Below are positions 8,575 to 18,100 of a stretch of 64,000 bases of DNA, piece by piece. Each line of letters opens with the position of its first letter. Positions within the stretch are counted from its first letter, which is position 1. The translations under genes and the position numbers were made by a program. The stretch comes from Proteus columbae (lineage in GTDB: Bacteria > Pseudomonadota > Gammaproteobacteria > Enterobacterales > Enterobacteriaceae), in assembly GCF_002777965.1 (NCBI RefSeq), contig NZ_NGVR01000008.1, positions 186,001-250,000 on the forward strand, given 5' to 3'. The notes under the pieces were generated by a model. The model worked only from the letters and a program-made list of their open reading frames with translations. It was not told where the DNA came from and did not search any database.

Positions 8575-11247
8575 ATGTCGTTACGTTTGAAAAAAGAGAG
8601 CCATTCCACGCTCTTAGTCGGATCTCAAGAATATGAGTACTACCGTCTTTCAGAAGTTGCCCGCCAATTAGGCGATATTACTCGTCTTCCTAAGTCTCTG
8701 AAGGTGTTACTAGAAAACTTAGTGCGTTATCTCGACAATGATACTGTTGTTGACGAGGATATTAAGGCACTAGTTGAGTGGCAAAAAACAGCTCATGCAT
8801 CACGAGAAATAGCGTATCGCCCTGCAAGGGTACTTATGCAAGATTTTACAGGTGTGCCTGCGGTTGTTGATTTAGCAGCTATGCGTGAAGCAGTGAAGTC
8901 TTTGGGTGGGCAAGTGGATAAAGTTAATCCATTATCACCCGTTGATTTGGTTATCGACCACTCTGTTATGGTTGATGAATATGCCAGTAAAAATGCGTTT
9001 GCTGAAAACGTTGAAATTGAAATGGAGCGTAACTATGAACGTTACCTTTTCTTACGTTGGGGACAGCAGTCCTTTGAACGCTTTCGTGTCGTGCCACCAG
9101 GTACAGGAATTTGCCATCAGGTAAACTTAGAGTACCTAGGCAAAGCTATTTGGTCTGAGGTGCAAAATGGACGTCATGTGGCTTACCCTGATACCTTAGT
9201 CGGTACAGATTCTCATACCACAATGATAAATGGTCTTGGCGTTTTAGGTTGGGGGGTAGGCGGCATTGAAGCAGAAGCTGCAATGTTAGGACAACCTATC
9301 TCCATGCTAATTCCCGATGTTGTTGGTTTTAAATTGACAGGAAAATTACGTGAAGGGATCACTGCAACTGATCTGGTATTAACCGTCACACAGATGTTAC
9401 GTGCTCATGGTGTTGTGGGTAAATTTGTGGAGTTCTATGGTGATGGTTTAGCGTCATTACCTTTAGCTGATCGTGCAACAATAGCGAATATGTCACCAGA
9501 ATATGGTGCAACCTGTGGATTCTTCCCAATAGATGATATCACCCTTGATTATTTGCGTTTAACAGGACGCGAAGAACAAGAAATTGCGCTTGTTGAAGCT
9601 TATAGCAAAGAGCAAGGCCTATGGAGACATACAGGCGATGAACCTATCTTTACGTCAACATTATCGTTAGATATGGGAACCGTTGAAGCGAGCCTTGCAG
9701 GGCCTAAACGCCCTCAAGACAGAGTTAATCTACCGAGTGTACCTAAGGCATTTAAAGCAGCTGTAGATCTTGAAACCAATAAGAAACCACTGGTGCAGTT
9801 TCCTCAAGTAAAAATTGATGATTATCCTGCATTTGAGTTAACCGATGGTGCTGTCGTTATTGCGGCTATCACATCATGTACCAATACATCAAACCCTAAT
9901 GTCTTAATGGCAGCCGGATTACTGGCTAAAAATGCGGTAGAAAAAGGATTACAGCGTAAACCTTGGGTTAAGTCTTCTTTGGCGCCCGGTTCTAAAGTGG
10001 TCACAGATTATCTTAATCTAGCAGGATTAACGCCTTATCTTGATGAGTTAGGATTTAATCTTGTGGGATATGGTTGCACAACATGTATTGGCAACTCAGG
10101 CCCTTTATTAGCACCGATTGAAAGTGCGATTAAAGATAACGACTTAACTATTGCGGCTGTATTATCTGGCAACCGTAACTTTGAAGGTCGAATTCATCCC
10201 TTAGTGAAAACCAACTGGTTAGCATCGCCGCCTTTAGTGGTTGCCTACGCCTTATCAGGAAATATGAATATCGATCTTACTAAAGAGCCATTAGGTCAAG
10301 ATAAACAGGGTGATCCCGTTTATTTAAAAGATATTTGGCCTGACAGTAAAGCTATTGCTGATGCTGTTGAAAAAGTTAAAACAGAGATGTTCCATAAAGA
10401 GTACTCCGCCGTATTTGAAGGTGATGAAACATGGAAATCACTGCAAACACAAGATACACCAGTCTATGATTGGCAACCAGACTCTACCTATATTCGACAT
10501 CCTCCGTTCTTTGAAGGAATGTCAAAAACGCCGGCTCCAGTTAAAGATATTCATCAAGCTAGTATTTTGGCTATTTTAGGTGATTCGGTGACTACTGATC
10601 ATATTTCACCAGCAGGTAATATTAAGGCGGATAGTCCCGCAGGGCGCTATTTGCGTGAGCATGGCGTCGAGCCGAAAGATTTTAACTCTTATGGCTCAAG
10701 ACGTGGTAATCATGAAGTAATGATGCGAGGCACATTTGCTAATATTCGTATTCGTAATGAAATGGTGCCAGGAATAGAAGGTGGTTTTACCAAGCATATT
10801 CCAACCGGTGAAACACTGGCTATTTATGATGCTTCAATGCGTTATCAGCAAGAAAATACGCCACTGGCAATTATTGCAGGTAGTGAATATGGTTCAGGCT
10901 CTAGCCGAGACTGGGCAGCGAAAGGAACGCGTTTATTAGGTGTGCGAGTCGTCATCGCAGGCTCTTTTGAGCGTATTCACCGTTCTAACTTAATCGGTAT
11001 GGGCGTTTTACCTTTAGAGTTTCCTAAAGGGGTATCTCGTCAAACATTGGGCTTAAAAGGTGATGAAAAAATTGAGATCACAGGGCTTAATGCATTAGTA
11101 CCGAGCCAAGATGTCGCGGTTAATATTACTTTCGCAGATAATCGTACTGAAACTATTATGGCGCGTTGCCGTATTGATACTCAAACTGAATTAGCCTATT
11201 TCCAACATGGTGGCATATTGCATTATGTTATTCGTAATATGCTGTAA
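8575..11247 (+). CDS. acnA: Aconitate hydratase A
   Basis: Interconverts citrate and isocitrate in the TCA cycle through a [4Fe-4S] cluster. In E. coli AcnA is the stress and stationary-phase enzyme and its apo-form can bind mRNA. Cluster ligands are Cys435 (SCTNTSNPN) and Cys501/Cys504 (GCTTCIGNSGP). The domain 4 motif GSEYGSGSSRDWAAKG is present. Length (890 aa) equals the bacterial AcnA/IRP1-type enzyme. A strong AAGGAGGAG site lies just before the ATG at 8575. Gene order cysB-acnA-ribA-pgpB is as in E. coli apart from the inserted genes. Confidence 0.98.
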   Translation: MSLRLKKESHSTLLVGSQEYEYYRLSEVARQLGDITRLPKSLKVLLENLVRYLDNDTVVDEDIKALVEWQKTAHASREIAYRPARVLMQDFTGVPAVVDLAAMREAVKSLGGQVDKVNPLSPVDLVIDHSVMVDEYASKNAFAENVEIEMERNYERYLFLRWGQQSFERFRVVPPGTGICHQVNLEYLGKAIWSEVQNGRHVAYPDTLVGTDSHTTMINGLGVLGWGVGGIEAEAAMLGQPISMLIPDVVGFKLTGKLREGITATDLVLTVTQMLRAHGVVGKFVEFYGDGLASLPLADRATIANMSPEYGATCGFFPIDDITLDYLRLTGREEQEIALVEAYSKEQGLWRHTGDEPIFTSTLSLDMGTVEASLAGPKRPQDRVNLPSVPKAFKAAVDLETNKKPLVQFPQVKIDDYPAFELTDGAVVIAAITSCTNTSNPNVLMAAGLLAKNAVEKGLQRKPWVKSSLAPGSKVVTDYLNLAGLTPYLDELGFNLVGYGCTTCIGNSGPLLAPIESAIKDNDLTIAAVLSGNRNFEGRIHPLVKTNWLASPPLVVAYALSGNMNIDLTKEPLGQDKQGDPVYLKDIWPDSKAIADAVEKVKTEMFHKEYSAVFEGDETWKSLQTQDTPVYDWQPDSTYIRHPPFFEGMSKTPAPVKDIHQASILAILGDSVTTDHISPAGNIKADSPAGRYLREHGVEPKDFNSYGSRRGNHEVMMRGTFANIRIRNEMVPGIEGGFTKHIPTGETLAIYDASMRYQQENTPLAIIAGSEYGSGSSRDWAAKGTRLLGVRVVIAGSFERIHRSNLIGMGVLPLEFPKGVSRQTLGLKGDEKIEITGLNALVPSQDVAVNITFADNRTETIMARCRIDTQTELAYFQHGGILHYVIRNML

Positions 11248-11272
11248 TTAGTTTTATAGTTTGTAGATAAAA

Positions 11273-11312
11273 GATGCCTCATTATTATAAAAATAATGGG
11301 GCATTTTTTTTA
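11273..11312 (+). terminator. Terminator after acnA
   Basis: The stem ATGCCTCATTATT / AATAATGGGGCAT (with a G-T pair) has a short AT loop and a run of eight T residues. Confidence 0.9.
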
Positions 11313-11328
11313 TCTTTCTTAATAACAA

Positions 11329-12144
11329 TCACCAACCCTGAATTGCACCACCGTTAAAAATGGTTTCAGCCGCGGTGGCAACTTCGGGGGATTGGTAAGC
11401 CTTAATAAAATCACGCACATTATCAGCGTCTTTGTTCTCTTCTCTTGTCACAATAATATTGGTGTAAGGCGAGTTTTTATCTTCAATAAAAATACCGTCT
11501 TTGGTGGGCGATAAATTAATTTGTTGGATATAAGTTGTACTGATAATAGCGACAGTCACTTTTGGATCGTTTAAAACTCGTGGTAATTGCGCACCTTCTA
11601 GCTCCATAATTTTAAGCTTAAGTGGATTATCAATAATATCGATAGCCGTAGGCAATAAACCACTGTTTGGTTTTAGTGTAATAAGATTTTCTTTATCTAA
11701 TAATAGTAATGCTCTACCTAAATTGGTGGGATCGTTAGGAACTGCAATGGTGTCGCCTAATTTTAACTCCGAAGGATGTTTAATCTTAGTTGAATAGCCC
11801 GCCATAGGAAAAACAAATGTATTACCCACAGCCACTAAATTGTAACCACGAGATTGGTTATCTTGGGCAAGAAAAGGGCGATGTTGAAAAACATTGGCAT
11901 CAAGTTCTTTATTTGCCGTAGGATCGTTAGGCAATAAAGAACCGCTAAAGCTCACCAATTCAACATCTAAGCCATATTTTTCTTTTGCAACTTTTTTGGC
12001 AATTTCAGCCACATCTTGTTCAGCACCATTAATCACGCCAACCTTGATTGAATAGCTGTTTTTATCGCTATTATCACAGCCTGTTAATAATGTTCCTGCT
12101 AATAACAGCACGCCGAAAATCCTACCAGAAAAATGTAATGGCAT
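11329..12144 (-). CDS. MetQ/NlpA family substrate-binding lipoprotein
   Basis: A periplasmic lipoprotein of the NlpA/MetQ family, which binds methionine for MetNI importers. The lipobox LLTGC places the lipidated cysteine at residue 23. The mature domain has family signatures: IKVGVINGAEQDV, ELDANVFQHRPFL, IAVPNDPTNLGRALLLL and a C-terminal FNGGAIQGW. No ATPase (metN) or permease (metI) gene is adjacent, so it is an orphan like E. coli nlpA. It must borrow a transporter or act otherwise. It lies convergent to acnA, and ribA is upstream on the same strand after a terminator. Confidence 0.88.
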   Translation of the reverse strand: MPLHFSGRIFGVLLLAGTLLTGCDNSDKNSYSIKVGVINGAEQDVAEIAKKVAKEKYGLDVELVSFSGSLLPNDPTANKELDANVFQHRPFLAQDNQSRGYNLVAVGNTFVFPMAGYSTKIKHPSELKLGDTIAVPNDPTNLGRALLLLDKENLITLKPNSGLLPTAIDIIDNPLKLKIMELEGAQLPRVLNDPKVTVAIISTTYIQQINLSPTKDGIFIEDKNSPYTNIIVTREENKDADNVRDFIKAYQSPEVATAAETIFNGGAIQGW

Positions 12145-12331
12145 AATGCATTCCTATCAAAAGTTATTTATTAATAAATAACTTAGGATCAGATAGATAG
12201 TCAATGAAATCACATATGACAAATTTTCACATGATATAATTTAATGATAAAAAAGACGTAAAAATAAGATGTAAGAAAAGAAAAATAGATAAAGAATGAA
12301 TTTGCAAGGTAATAGAATAAAAGGAATAAAT

Positions 12332-12363
12332 AAAAAAATCCGAGCAATTCAGGCTCGGATTTG
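12332..12363 (-). terminator. Terminator after ribA
   Basis: On the minus strand the stem AAATCCGAGC / GCTCGGATTT with a seven-base loop ends in a run of T residues, 30 bases past the ribA stop. Confidence 0.9.
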
Positions 12364-12392
12364 AAAAGAATTAATGCTGTGCTGTTACTGTA

Positions 12393-12992
12393 TTATTGCG
12401 CTTTCTTAAATAAAAGATGGCCCATTTTATCGGCTTTAGTATCAAGATAATGAGCATTACTTGGATTACGTCCGACGATCAAAGGAACTCGCTCGATAAC
12501 ATTAATTCCTGCGGCTTTCATGATTTCAATTTTCTTCGGATTATTAGTTAATAACCGAACTTCATGAACGCCTAAGAGGTTATACATGTCAGCACAAAGG
12601 GTAAAATCGCGTTCGTCAGCTTTAAAACCTAATTCAAGGTTCGCTTCAACGGTATCTAAACCTTTATCCTGTAATGCATAAGCTCGTATTTTATTTAGCA
12701 ATCCAATATTTCGGCCTTCTTGGCGATGGTAAAGTAATACGCCACGACCAGTTTTGCTTATTTGTGAAAGCGCAGCTTCAAGTTGGAAACCACAATCACA
12801 ACGTAGGCTAAATAAAGCATCACCCGTTAAGCATTCTGAATGAATACGAGATAATACGGGTTCTGAGCCTGAAATATCGCCATAAACAAGGGCGACATGA
12901 TCTTTTCCTGTTGCGATTTCTTCAAAACCAACCATTAAAAACTCACCAAAAGGAGTTGGTAGTTTTGCTTCTGCGATACGTCTTAATTTCAT
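12393..12992 (-). CDS. ribA: GTP cyclohydrolase II
   Basis: Opens GTP to 2,5-diamino-6-ribosylamino-4(3H)-pyrimidinone 5'-phosphate, formate and pyrophosphate, the first committed step to riboflavin. Zinc ligands Cys54, Cys65 and Cys67 sit in [18 protein letters not shown]. The catalytic region [11 protein letters not shown] and the later [14 protein letters not shown] are intact. It is a monofunctional RibA of 199 aa, not the fused RibBA form. Gene order relative to acnA and pgpB matches E. coli; pgpB is divergent. Confidence 0.97.
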   Translation of the reverse strand: MKLRRIAEAKLPTPFGEFLMVGFEEIATGKDHVALVYGDISGSEPVLSRIHSECLTGDALFSLRCDCGFQLEAALSQISKTGRGVLLYHRQEGRNIGLLNKIRAYALQDKGLDTVEANLELGFKADERDFTLCADMYNLLGVHEVRLLTNNPKKIEIMKAAGINVIERVPLIVGRNPSNAHYLDTKADKMGHLLFKKAQ

Positions 12993-13258
12993 TATTTTTG
13001 ACTCATAATTTCAGGTGAAACTCTCGTTCAAGATTATACACTTTATAACGAGAACAAAGAGAAATAAAACACTGAAATGCTTCCATACCTGATAGGCAAG
13101 GAACTGGGATAACACACACTTATAAATTCACACCACTACAAATTATCAGATTTTGTGCCTTCTTGCATAATGATTTATTGCTAAACTTGCATCGTTTATA
13201 CTGATAATCTTTAGCTGTAAACGGAAGAAAACATTTGTATTTAAGAAGAGGCAATATA

Positions 13259-13978
13259 TTGAATAAGCAAGTAACAAAGTTGATCCTATTGGGTAGTATG
13301 TTGCTCTTAATCATACCAAGTGCTGTGTTGATATTGGGTTGGAAATGGCAACCTACCGATCACCCTTTAGGCGGTATAAGCACATTATGGATAGCGGATA
13401 GTGCAGCAAAACCTTGGGGGATTGTGACTATTATTGTTTTGTTAGCGTTGCTCTTTAGGGTTTTGAAATTAAAACTTAACAAGTTCATTCAATTAGCCGT
13501 GATAATCATTGCTACATTATCTATTGGGCAATTAATAAAAGTTGCGGTTAAAAATACAGTAAAAGAGCCTCGCCCTTATGTTGTTTGGGTTAGTGAAAAT
13601 TTGCACATTAGCTCTGAGGCTTTTTATCAAGTATCAAGGCCTGAGCGAGAACAATTGCTCCAAAATGGATTAGCTAACTCACCTGTGATCCCTGAATGGC
13701 AACTTAAACATTGGAAAGCTGAAACGGGTTATGCTTTTCCGTCCGGTCATAGTTTATTTTCAGCCACACTCGCATTATTTGTTTTTGTCCTTTTTATGTT
13801 GCGTCGTCATTATTTTTTAGCGTCACTCGGGTTATTATGGGGAATTGATGTCACGGTAGGGCGTATTGTATTAGGAATGCACTGGGCATCTGATGTGATT
13901 GTCGGTATTCTTATCAGCACTGTGCTGGTTTGGTGTGCATTTAAGGTGATTGAGCGACGTTTATTGCTCAAATCCTGA
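13259..13978 (+). CDS. pgpB: Phosphatidylglycerophosphatase B (PAP2 family)
   Basis: An integral membrane lipid phosphatase that removes phosphate from phosphatidylglycerophosphate and undecaprenyl pyrophosphate. It has several membrane segments. The PAP2 signature is complete: KEPRPYVVW, then PSGHSLFSA, then GRIVLGMHWASDV with the catalytic histidines. I chose the TTG at 13259, preceded by AGAAGAGG, because the length from there (239 aa) matches E. coli PgpB at the N-terminus. A second TTG at 13235 in frame is an alternative. It is divergent from ribA. Confidence 0.93.
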   Translation: MNKQVTKLILLGSMLLLIIPSAVLILGWKWQPTDHPLGGISTLWIADSAAKPWGIVTIIVLLALLFRVLKLKLNKFIQLAVIIIATLSIGQLIKVAVKNTVKEPRPYVVWVSENLHISSEAFYQVSRPEREQLLQNGLANSPVIPEWQLKHWKAETGYAFPSGHSLFSATLALFVFVLFMLRRHYFLASLGLLWGIDVTVGRIVLGMHWASDVIVGILISTVLVWCAFKVIERRLLLKS

Positions 13979-14137
13979 CGATAGCCCTTATTTTTGAGAT
14001 ACAGAATGTCTTTTTCGATATTTATGTGAAAAAATATACGAAAATCAGATGATTCTAAGAAATGACTTTCTTTGTGCGCAGTGAAAATGCTACCTTTATC
14101 TGTCTACTAAAGAAAAGAGAATAAAAAAGGAAATAAT

Positions 14138-14455
14138 GTGAAAAAAGTCCTACTTTTTATTTTGGTTATTCTTGTTCTTGCCATCGTGGTAATTGCCATG
14201 ACTTTAGGCACAAATAACGATCAGGTTGTCACATTTAATTACCTTATTGCTCAAGGTGAATATCGTATTTCTACCTTGTTAGCTACCCTATTTGGTGTGG
14301 GCTTTGTACTTGGCTGGATTGTAAGTGGTATTTTTTATCTACGTGTACGCTTATCACTAGGCCGAGCAAAACGTAAAATTAAACGTCTTGAAAGCGCTCA
14401 AACAAAACAAGAAAACCAAGAAAGTCGCCCAACGGTTGCTTCTGCTACGAAATAA
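14138..14455 (+). CDS. lapA: Lipopolysaccharide assembly protein A
   Basis: A small inner-membrane protein (formerly YciS) that works with LapB in controlling LpxC turnover and LPS assembly. Two hydrophobic segments (about 3-22 and 43-67) precede a basic cytoplasmic tail (RLSLGRAKRKIKRLE). The start is GTG at 14138; the overlapping ATG at 14136 runs straight into TGA. AAAAAGG lies eight bases upstream. It is followed after 12 bases by lapB, so they form an operon as in E. coli. Confidence 0.93.
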   Translation: MKKVLLFILVILVLAIVVIAMTLGTNNDQVVTFNYLIAQGEYRISTLLATLFGVGFVLGWIVSGIFYLRVRLSLGRAKRKIKRLESAQTKQENQESRPTVASATK

Positions 14456-14467
14456 GGACGATAGCTG

Positions 14468-15640
14468 ATGCTAGAATTGCTGTTTCTGTTATTACCTGTC
14501 GCTGCGGCTTACGGCTGGTATATGGGGCGTCGTGGCGCTCAACAGGACAAACAGCAGAACGCCGATCGCCTGTCACGTGAGTATGTGGCGGGTGTTAACT
14601 TTTTACTTTCTGATCAACAAGATAAAGCAGTTGATCTTTTCCTCGAAATGCTTAAAGAAGATAGCTCTGCTTTTGAAGCCCATCTTACTTTAGGTAATCT
14701 TTTTCGCTCTCGAGGCGAAGTCGAACGAGCTATTCGCATCCACCAATCGTTAATGGAAAGTGCTGCACTTTCCTTTGATCAACGTCTACTTGCTGTTCAA
14801 CAGTTAGGCCGTGACTACGTAGCGGCGGGTGTTTACGATCGCGCTGAAAATATGTTTCAGCAACTTATTGATGAACAAGAATTTCGCCAAAGTGCACTAC
14901 AATCTTTGCTTGCTATTTACCAGTTAACCAGTGATTGGGGAAAAGCCATAGAAACGGCTGAAAAATTGGTTAAATTAGGTCAGCATGAATTAAGAGAACA
15001 AATTTCACATTTTTATTGTGAATTGGCACTTCAAGAAATGAGCAGTGATAATCTTGATAGCGCGCTTAATCTGTTACAAAAAGCAGGGCAAATGGATCCT
15101 CTCTGTGCCCGTGTTTCAATTATGTATGGTCGTATCTATATTGCTCGTGATGATAAGCAAAAAGCTATCGATGTTTTAATGAAAGTCATTGAGCAAGATA
15201 AAGAGATGGTCAGTGAAACCTTACCTATGCTTTTTGAATGTTTCCAAGCTCAAGGCGATGATAATGCTCGTTGGGAAAATTATTTACGTCAATGTGTGGA
15301 TAGTAATTGTGGTGCGATTGCAGAGCTTTACCTTGCTGACATTATTGAAGCTAAAGAAGGTATTGAAGCGGCTCAGTTATACATTAATCGTCAATTAGAA
15401 CGTCATCCAACCATGCGCTTATTCTATCGTTTAATGCGTTACCATTTAGCAGAAGCGGAAGAAGGACGTGCCAAAGAGAGCCTTATCTTATTGCGCTATA
15501 TGGTTGGTGAACAAATTCGTACGAAGCCAGATTATCGTTGCCATAAATGTGGTTTTACCTCTCATGCATTATATTGGCATTGTCCATCCTGTCGTTCATG
15601 GGATACCGTTAAACCTATTCGCGGTTTAGATGGTCAGTGA
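14468..15640 (+). CDS. lapB: Lipopolysaccharide assembly protein B
   Basis: Formerly YciM. A membrane-anchored tetratricopeptide protein that adapts LpxC to FtsH proteolysis and so sets LPS synthesis. An N-terminal anchor (about residues 1-18) precedes TPR repeats across about 45-330. The C-terminal rubredoxin-type metal site has two CxxC pairs in CHKCGFTSHALYWHCPSC. Length (390 aa) is normal. It follows lapA closely and precedes pyrF, the conserved order. Confidence 0.96.
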   Translation: MLELLFLLLPVAAAYGWYMGRRGAQQDKQQNADRLSREYVAGVNFLLSDQQDKAVDLFLEMLKEDSSAFEAHLTLGNLFRSRGEVERAIRIHQSLMESAALSFDQRLLAVQQLGRDYVAAGVYDRAENMFQQLIDEQEFRQSALQSLLAIYQLTSDWGKAIETAEKLVKLGQHELREQISHFYCELALQEMSSDNLDSALNLLQKAGQMDPLCARVSIMYGRIYIARDDKQKAIDVLMKVIEQDKEMVSETLPMLFECFQAQGDDNARWENYLRQCVDSNCGAIAELYLADIIEAKEGIEAAQLYINRQLERHPTMRLFYRLMRYHLAEAEEGRAKESLILLRYMVGEQIRTKPDYRCHKCGFTSHALYWHCPSCRSWDTVKPIRGLDGQ

Positions 15641-15685
15641 CGATGTCACTTTTTTAATAGTCTCTCTATAAATAAAGGCCCTAAA

Positions 15686-16417
15686 ATGTCATTTCATTGT
15701 GATAAAAAATCGCCCGAGCTTACCTGCGCGCCCGTTATTGTGGCACTAGACTATGAAGACCAAAAAAGTGCATTAGATTTTGCACAGCGTATTGATCCCT
15801 CATCCTGTCGTTTAAAAATTGGTAAAGAGATGTTTACCCGTTTTGGACCTCAATTTGTGACTCAATTACAAAAAGAAGGGTTTGATATTTTCCTCGATTT
15901 AAAATTCCATGATATTCCCAATACTGTTGCAAGAGCCGTCGCTGCCGCTGCTGATTTAGGTGTATGGATGGTTAATGTACACGCGAGTGGTGGAAGTCGC
16001 ATGATGCGAGCAGCTAAAGAGAGTCTTGCTGCCTTTGGTAAAGATGCGCCACTTTTAACGGCAGTGACTGTACTTACCAGTATGGATCAATCTGATTTAG
16101 TTGAATTGGGAATAACATTGACGCCCGCAGAGCAAGCAGAACGTTTAGCGTTACTGACAAAATCTTGTGGTCTTGATGGCGTTGTCTGCTCTGCACATGA
16201 AGCAACACGTTTTAAACAAGTTTGTGGTGATGATTTCTTATTAGTCACTCCGGGTATTCGTCCAGCAGGAAGTGATGTTGGCGATCAGCGTCGCGTAATG
16301 ACGCCAGAGCAAGCCATTGCAGCAGGTGTTGATTATATGGTGATTGGTCGTCCTATTACTCGTAGCGATAACCCTCTTGAAACATTGCAACAAATTAATC
16401 GTTCTATATTAAAGTAA
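15686..16417 (+). CDS. pyrF: Orotidine 5'-phosphate decarboxylase
   Basis: Decarboxylates OMP to UMP, the last step of de novo pyrimidine synthesis. It is a TIM barrel with the catalytic cluster Asp71-Lys73-Asp76 in [10 protein letters not shown]. The phosphate-binding C-terminal motif VTPGIRPAG is followed by [10 protein letters not shown]. 243 aa, normal length. It is the third gene of the lapA-lapB-pyrF-yciH cluster. Confidence 0.98.
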   Translation: MSFHCDKKSPELTCAPVIVALDYEDQKSALDFAQRIDPSSCRLKIGKEMFTRFGPQFVTQLQKEGFDIFLDLKFHDIPNTVARAVAAAADLGVWMVNVHASGGSRMMRAAKESLAAFGKDAPLLTAVTVLTSMDQSDLVELGITLTPAEQAERLALLTKSCGLDGVVCSAHEATRFKQVCGDDFLLVTPGIRPAGSDVGDQRRVMTPEQAIAAGVDYMVIGRPITRSDNPLETLQQINRSILK

Positions 16418-16446
16418 GACGAATATATACAAGGTATGTAATTAAC

Positions 16447-16770
16447 ATGGATAATAACTCTCGTTTGGTTTATTCCACAGATGCGGGTCGCATAAAAGAA
16501 GAAGAACAAAAACCAGTACGTCCTGCCGGTGATGGTATTGTACGTATTCAGCGCCAAACTAGTGGACGTAAAGGCAAGGGTGTTTGTGTTGTTTCAGGTA
16601 TTGATCTGGATGATGCAGAGTTAGCCAAACTTGCGGCTGAACTGAAGAAGAAATGTGGCTGTGGTGGGAGTGTCAAAGACGGTTTAATTGAGATCCAAGG
16701 TGATAAACGTGATTTAATTAAATCGCTATTAGAAGCCAAAGGAATGAAAGTTAAACTTGCTGGTGGCTGA
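16447..16770 (+). CDS. yciH: YciH, SUI1/eIF1-like translation factor homologue
   Basis: A small protein of the SUI1 (eIF1) family. In E. coli YciH affects initiation fidelity in vitro and may act as a stress-linked translation inhibitor. An unstructured N-terminal third (1-35) leads into the SUI1 domain: KGVCVVSGIDL, KKKCGCGGSVKDG and the C-terminal EIQGDKRD, LLEAKGMKVKLAGG. It lies 29 bases after pyrF, with a strong terminator beyond. Confidence 0.95.
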   Translation: MDNNSRLVYSTDAGRIKEEEQKPVRPAGDGIVRIQRQTSGRKGKGVCVVSGIDLDDAELAKLAAELKKKCGCGGSVKDGLIEIQGDKRDLIKSLLEAKGMKVKLAGG

Positions 16771-16795
16771 TTTAGCTAGCGACGAAATAAATGAT

Positions 16796-16832
16796 AATGC
16801 GCTGATTTTCTATTGAGATTAGCGCATTTTTT
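16796..16832 (+). terminator. Terminator after yciH
   Basis: AATGCGCTGAT and its near complement ATTAGCGCATT close a hairpin followed by T residues. It ends the lapAB-pyrF-yciH transcript. Confidence 0.85.
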
Positions 16833-16867
16833 ATGGTCACTAATCGATGTTTTTTTAAAGGTATTTT

Positions 16868-17278
16868 ATGAAAGCGTATTTGATGATTGTTGCACTGTTA
16901 TATTCTTCTGCGCTTTTTGCAGAAACCAAAACTGATAACATGATTGTGCATGATAAATATTGCTCTTCACCAGAGCAAACTATGGATGAAGTCTTTGAGA
17001 ATGGGGCGCTAACACATTGTGTTTATCCAGGGTTTTCGATTGCAGATGCATATAAAAAATACGTCAATGAGCATGATGAATATTATCTGGTAAAAACCAT
17101 TAAGGTGAACAGTAACATCCAAAAAGAGTATGCAAAAGACGGTGTTTCTGTTGATTATAAATGGGAAAATTCGAATAAATTAATGATAGAGCAACAGTTT
17201 TCAGGTGGTTTTACAGAGTTTGTGTTAGAAGAAGATAAGAAAGGCACTAGGATCACGATCACGGGTCATCCTGATTAA
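16868..17278 (+). CDS. Small exported protein of unknown function
   Basis: 136 aa with a clear signal peptide (about residues 1-18, cleavage after ALFA). The mature part has two cysteines (in DKYCSSPE and THCVYPG), compatible with one periplasmic disulfide. A beta-rich C-terminal half has alternating acidic and basic stretches (VLEEDKKGTRITITGHPD). I do not recognise the family. It stands alone, with a terminator on each side, convergent to kptA. AAAGGTATTTT precedes the ATG. Confidence 0.75.
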   Translation: MKAYLMIVALLYSSALFAETKTDNMIVHDKYCSSPEQTMDEVFENGALTHCVYPGFSIADAYKKYVNEHDEYYLVKTIKVNSNIQKEYAKDGVSVDYKWENSNKLMIEQQFSGGFTEFVLEEDKKGTRITITGHPD

Positions 17279-17329
17279 TTACTAATCCTAATTAATTACT
17301 AATAAAACAGCGAAATCCATAAGTAAGAT

Positions 17330-17357
17330 TATAGGTGACAATGTCACCTATTTTTTT
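17330..17357. terminator. Terminator between secreted protein and kptA
   Basis: The near-palindrome TAGGTGACAATGTCACCTA is followed by seven T residues on the plus strand and lies just before the convergent kptA stop. Confidence 0.8.
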
Positions 17358-17367
17358 GTACTTTATA

Positions 17368-17916
17368 CTATTCTTTCTCATCGATTTTTAGATATTTTAC
17401 TGGCACTGAAAGTGTTAGCCAAACACCATTGTCAGCTTGAAAGAAATCAAAACCTTCACTGAACATTTTTTCACTATCCACGGTTAAAACCATGGCTTTT
17501 CCATGACGTTTGCCGACATTTACGGCTGTTTTATAATCTTGTGAAAGGTGAACATATTGACGACCATTAGGAATTAAACCTTGATCAAAAATACTATCGA
17601 TAAAGCGAGTTGCTGTACCGTGAAAAAGTGTTTTAGGGGGAGTAATAGCTTGGTAATCAATTGTGGTTTTAAGCGAGTGACCTTGAACTGCGCGAATAAA
17701 AAGGCCATCTTCTGAAATAGCAAAACGCTTTTTATCATTGGTTTCTACAACGTCTTTAATTAATTCAAGGGTTAGCGATGTTCCATTTTTCTGTGCTAAT
17801 GAGATTAATTTTGATATTTCACCCCATCCTTGGTCATTCAATGTTAAACCGATACTTTCAGGGGCGTGACGTAAGATATAGCTTAAAAAGCGACTAATTT
17901 GTACTTTGTCTTTCAT
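17368..17916 (-). CDS. kptA: RNA 2'-phosphotransferase KptA/Tpt1
   Basis: Transfers an internal 2'-phosphate of RNA to NAD, giving ADP-ribose 1'',2''-cyclic phosphate and nicotinamide; in eukaryotes this completes tRNA splicing. The winged-helix N-terminal lobe contains LSYILRHAPESIGL, and the ADP-ribosyl-transferase-like C-terminal lobe contains LFHGTATRF, YVHLSQDY and a conserved Arg. Length (182 aa) is typical. The bacterial role is uncertain since no tRNA splicing of this kind occurs. It lies apart from other RNA-repair genes. The assignment is firm by motif. Confidence 0.9.
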   Translation of the reverse strand: MKDKVQISRFLSYILRHAPESIGLTLNDQGWGEISKLISLAQKNGTSLTLELIKDVVETNDKKRFAISEDGLFIRAVQGHSLKTTIDYQAITPPKTLFHGTATRFIDSIFDQGLIPNGRQYVHLSQDYKTAVNVGKRHGKAMVLTVDSEKMFSEGFDFFQADNGVWLTLSVPVKYLKIDEKE

Positions 17917-18040
17917 TAATGTAATCCATTTATTGCTTATTAAATTTATGACGCGAGAGAAAACACCAATGCATCATAAAAACATTTCCTTTCTTTTTAA
18001 GGTTCTTTGTTTATTACTAGTTTGATTCTAAATTAGAGAT

Positions 18041-18076
18041 AAAAAAAGCCGATAGTTCACTTAGAACTATCGGCTT
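18041..18076 (-). terminator. Terminator after rnb
   Basis: On the minus strand AAGCCGATAGTTC / GAACTATCGGCTT forms a GC-containing stem followed by seven T residues, shortly beyond the rnb stop. Confidence 0.9.
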
Positions 18077-18100
18077 CATTGTATACCGATTTAAGTCCTA

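Noticed and set aside
12145-12240. MetJ boxes upstream of the MetQ/NlpA-like gene
   Set aside because: AGATAGATAGTC has only partial likeness to tandem AGACGTCT boxes; not enough to claim.
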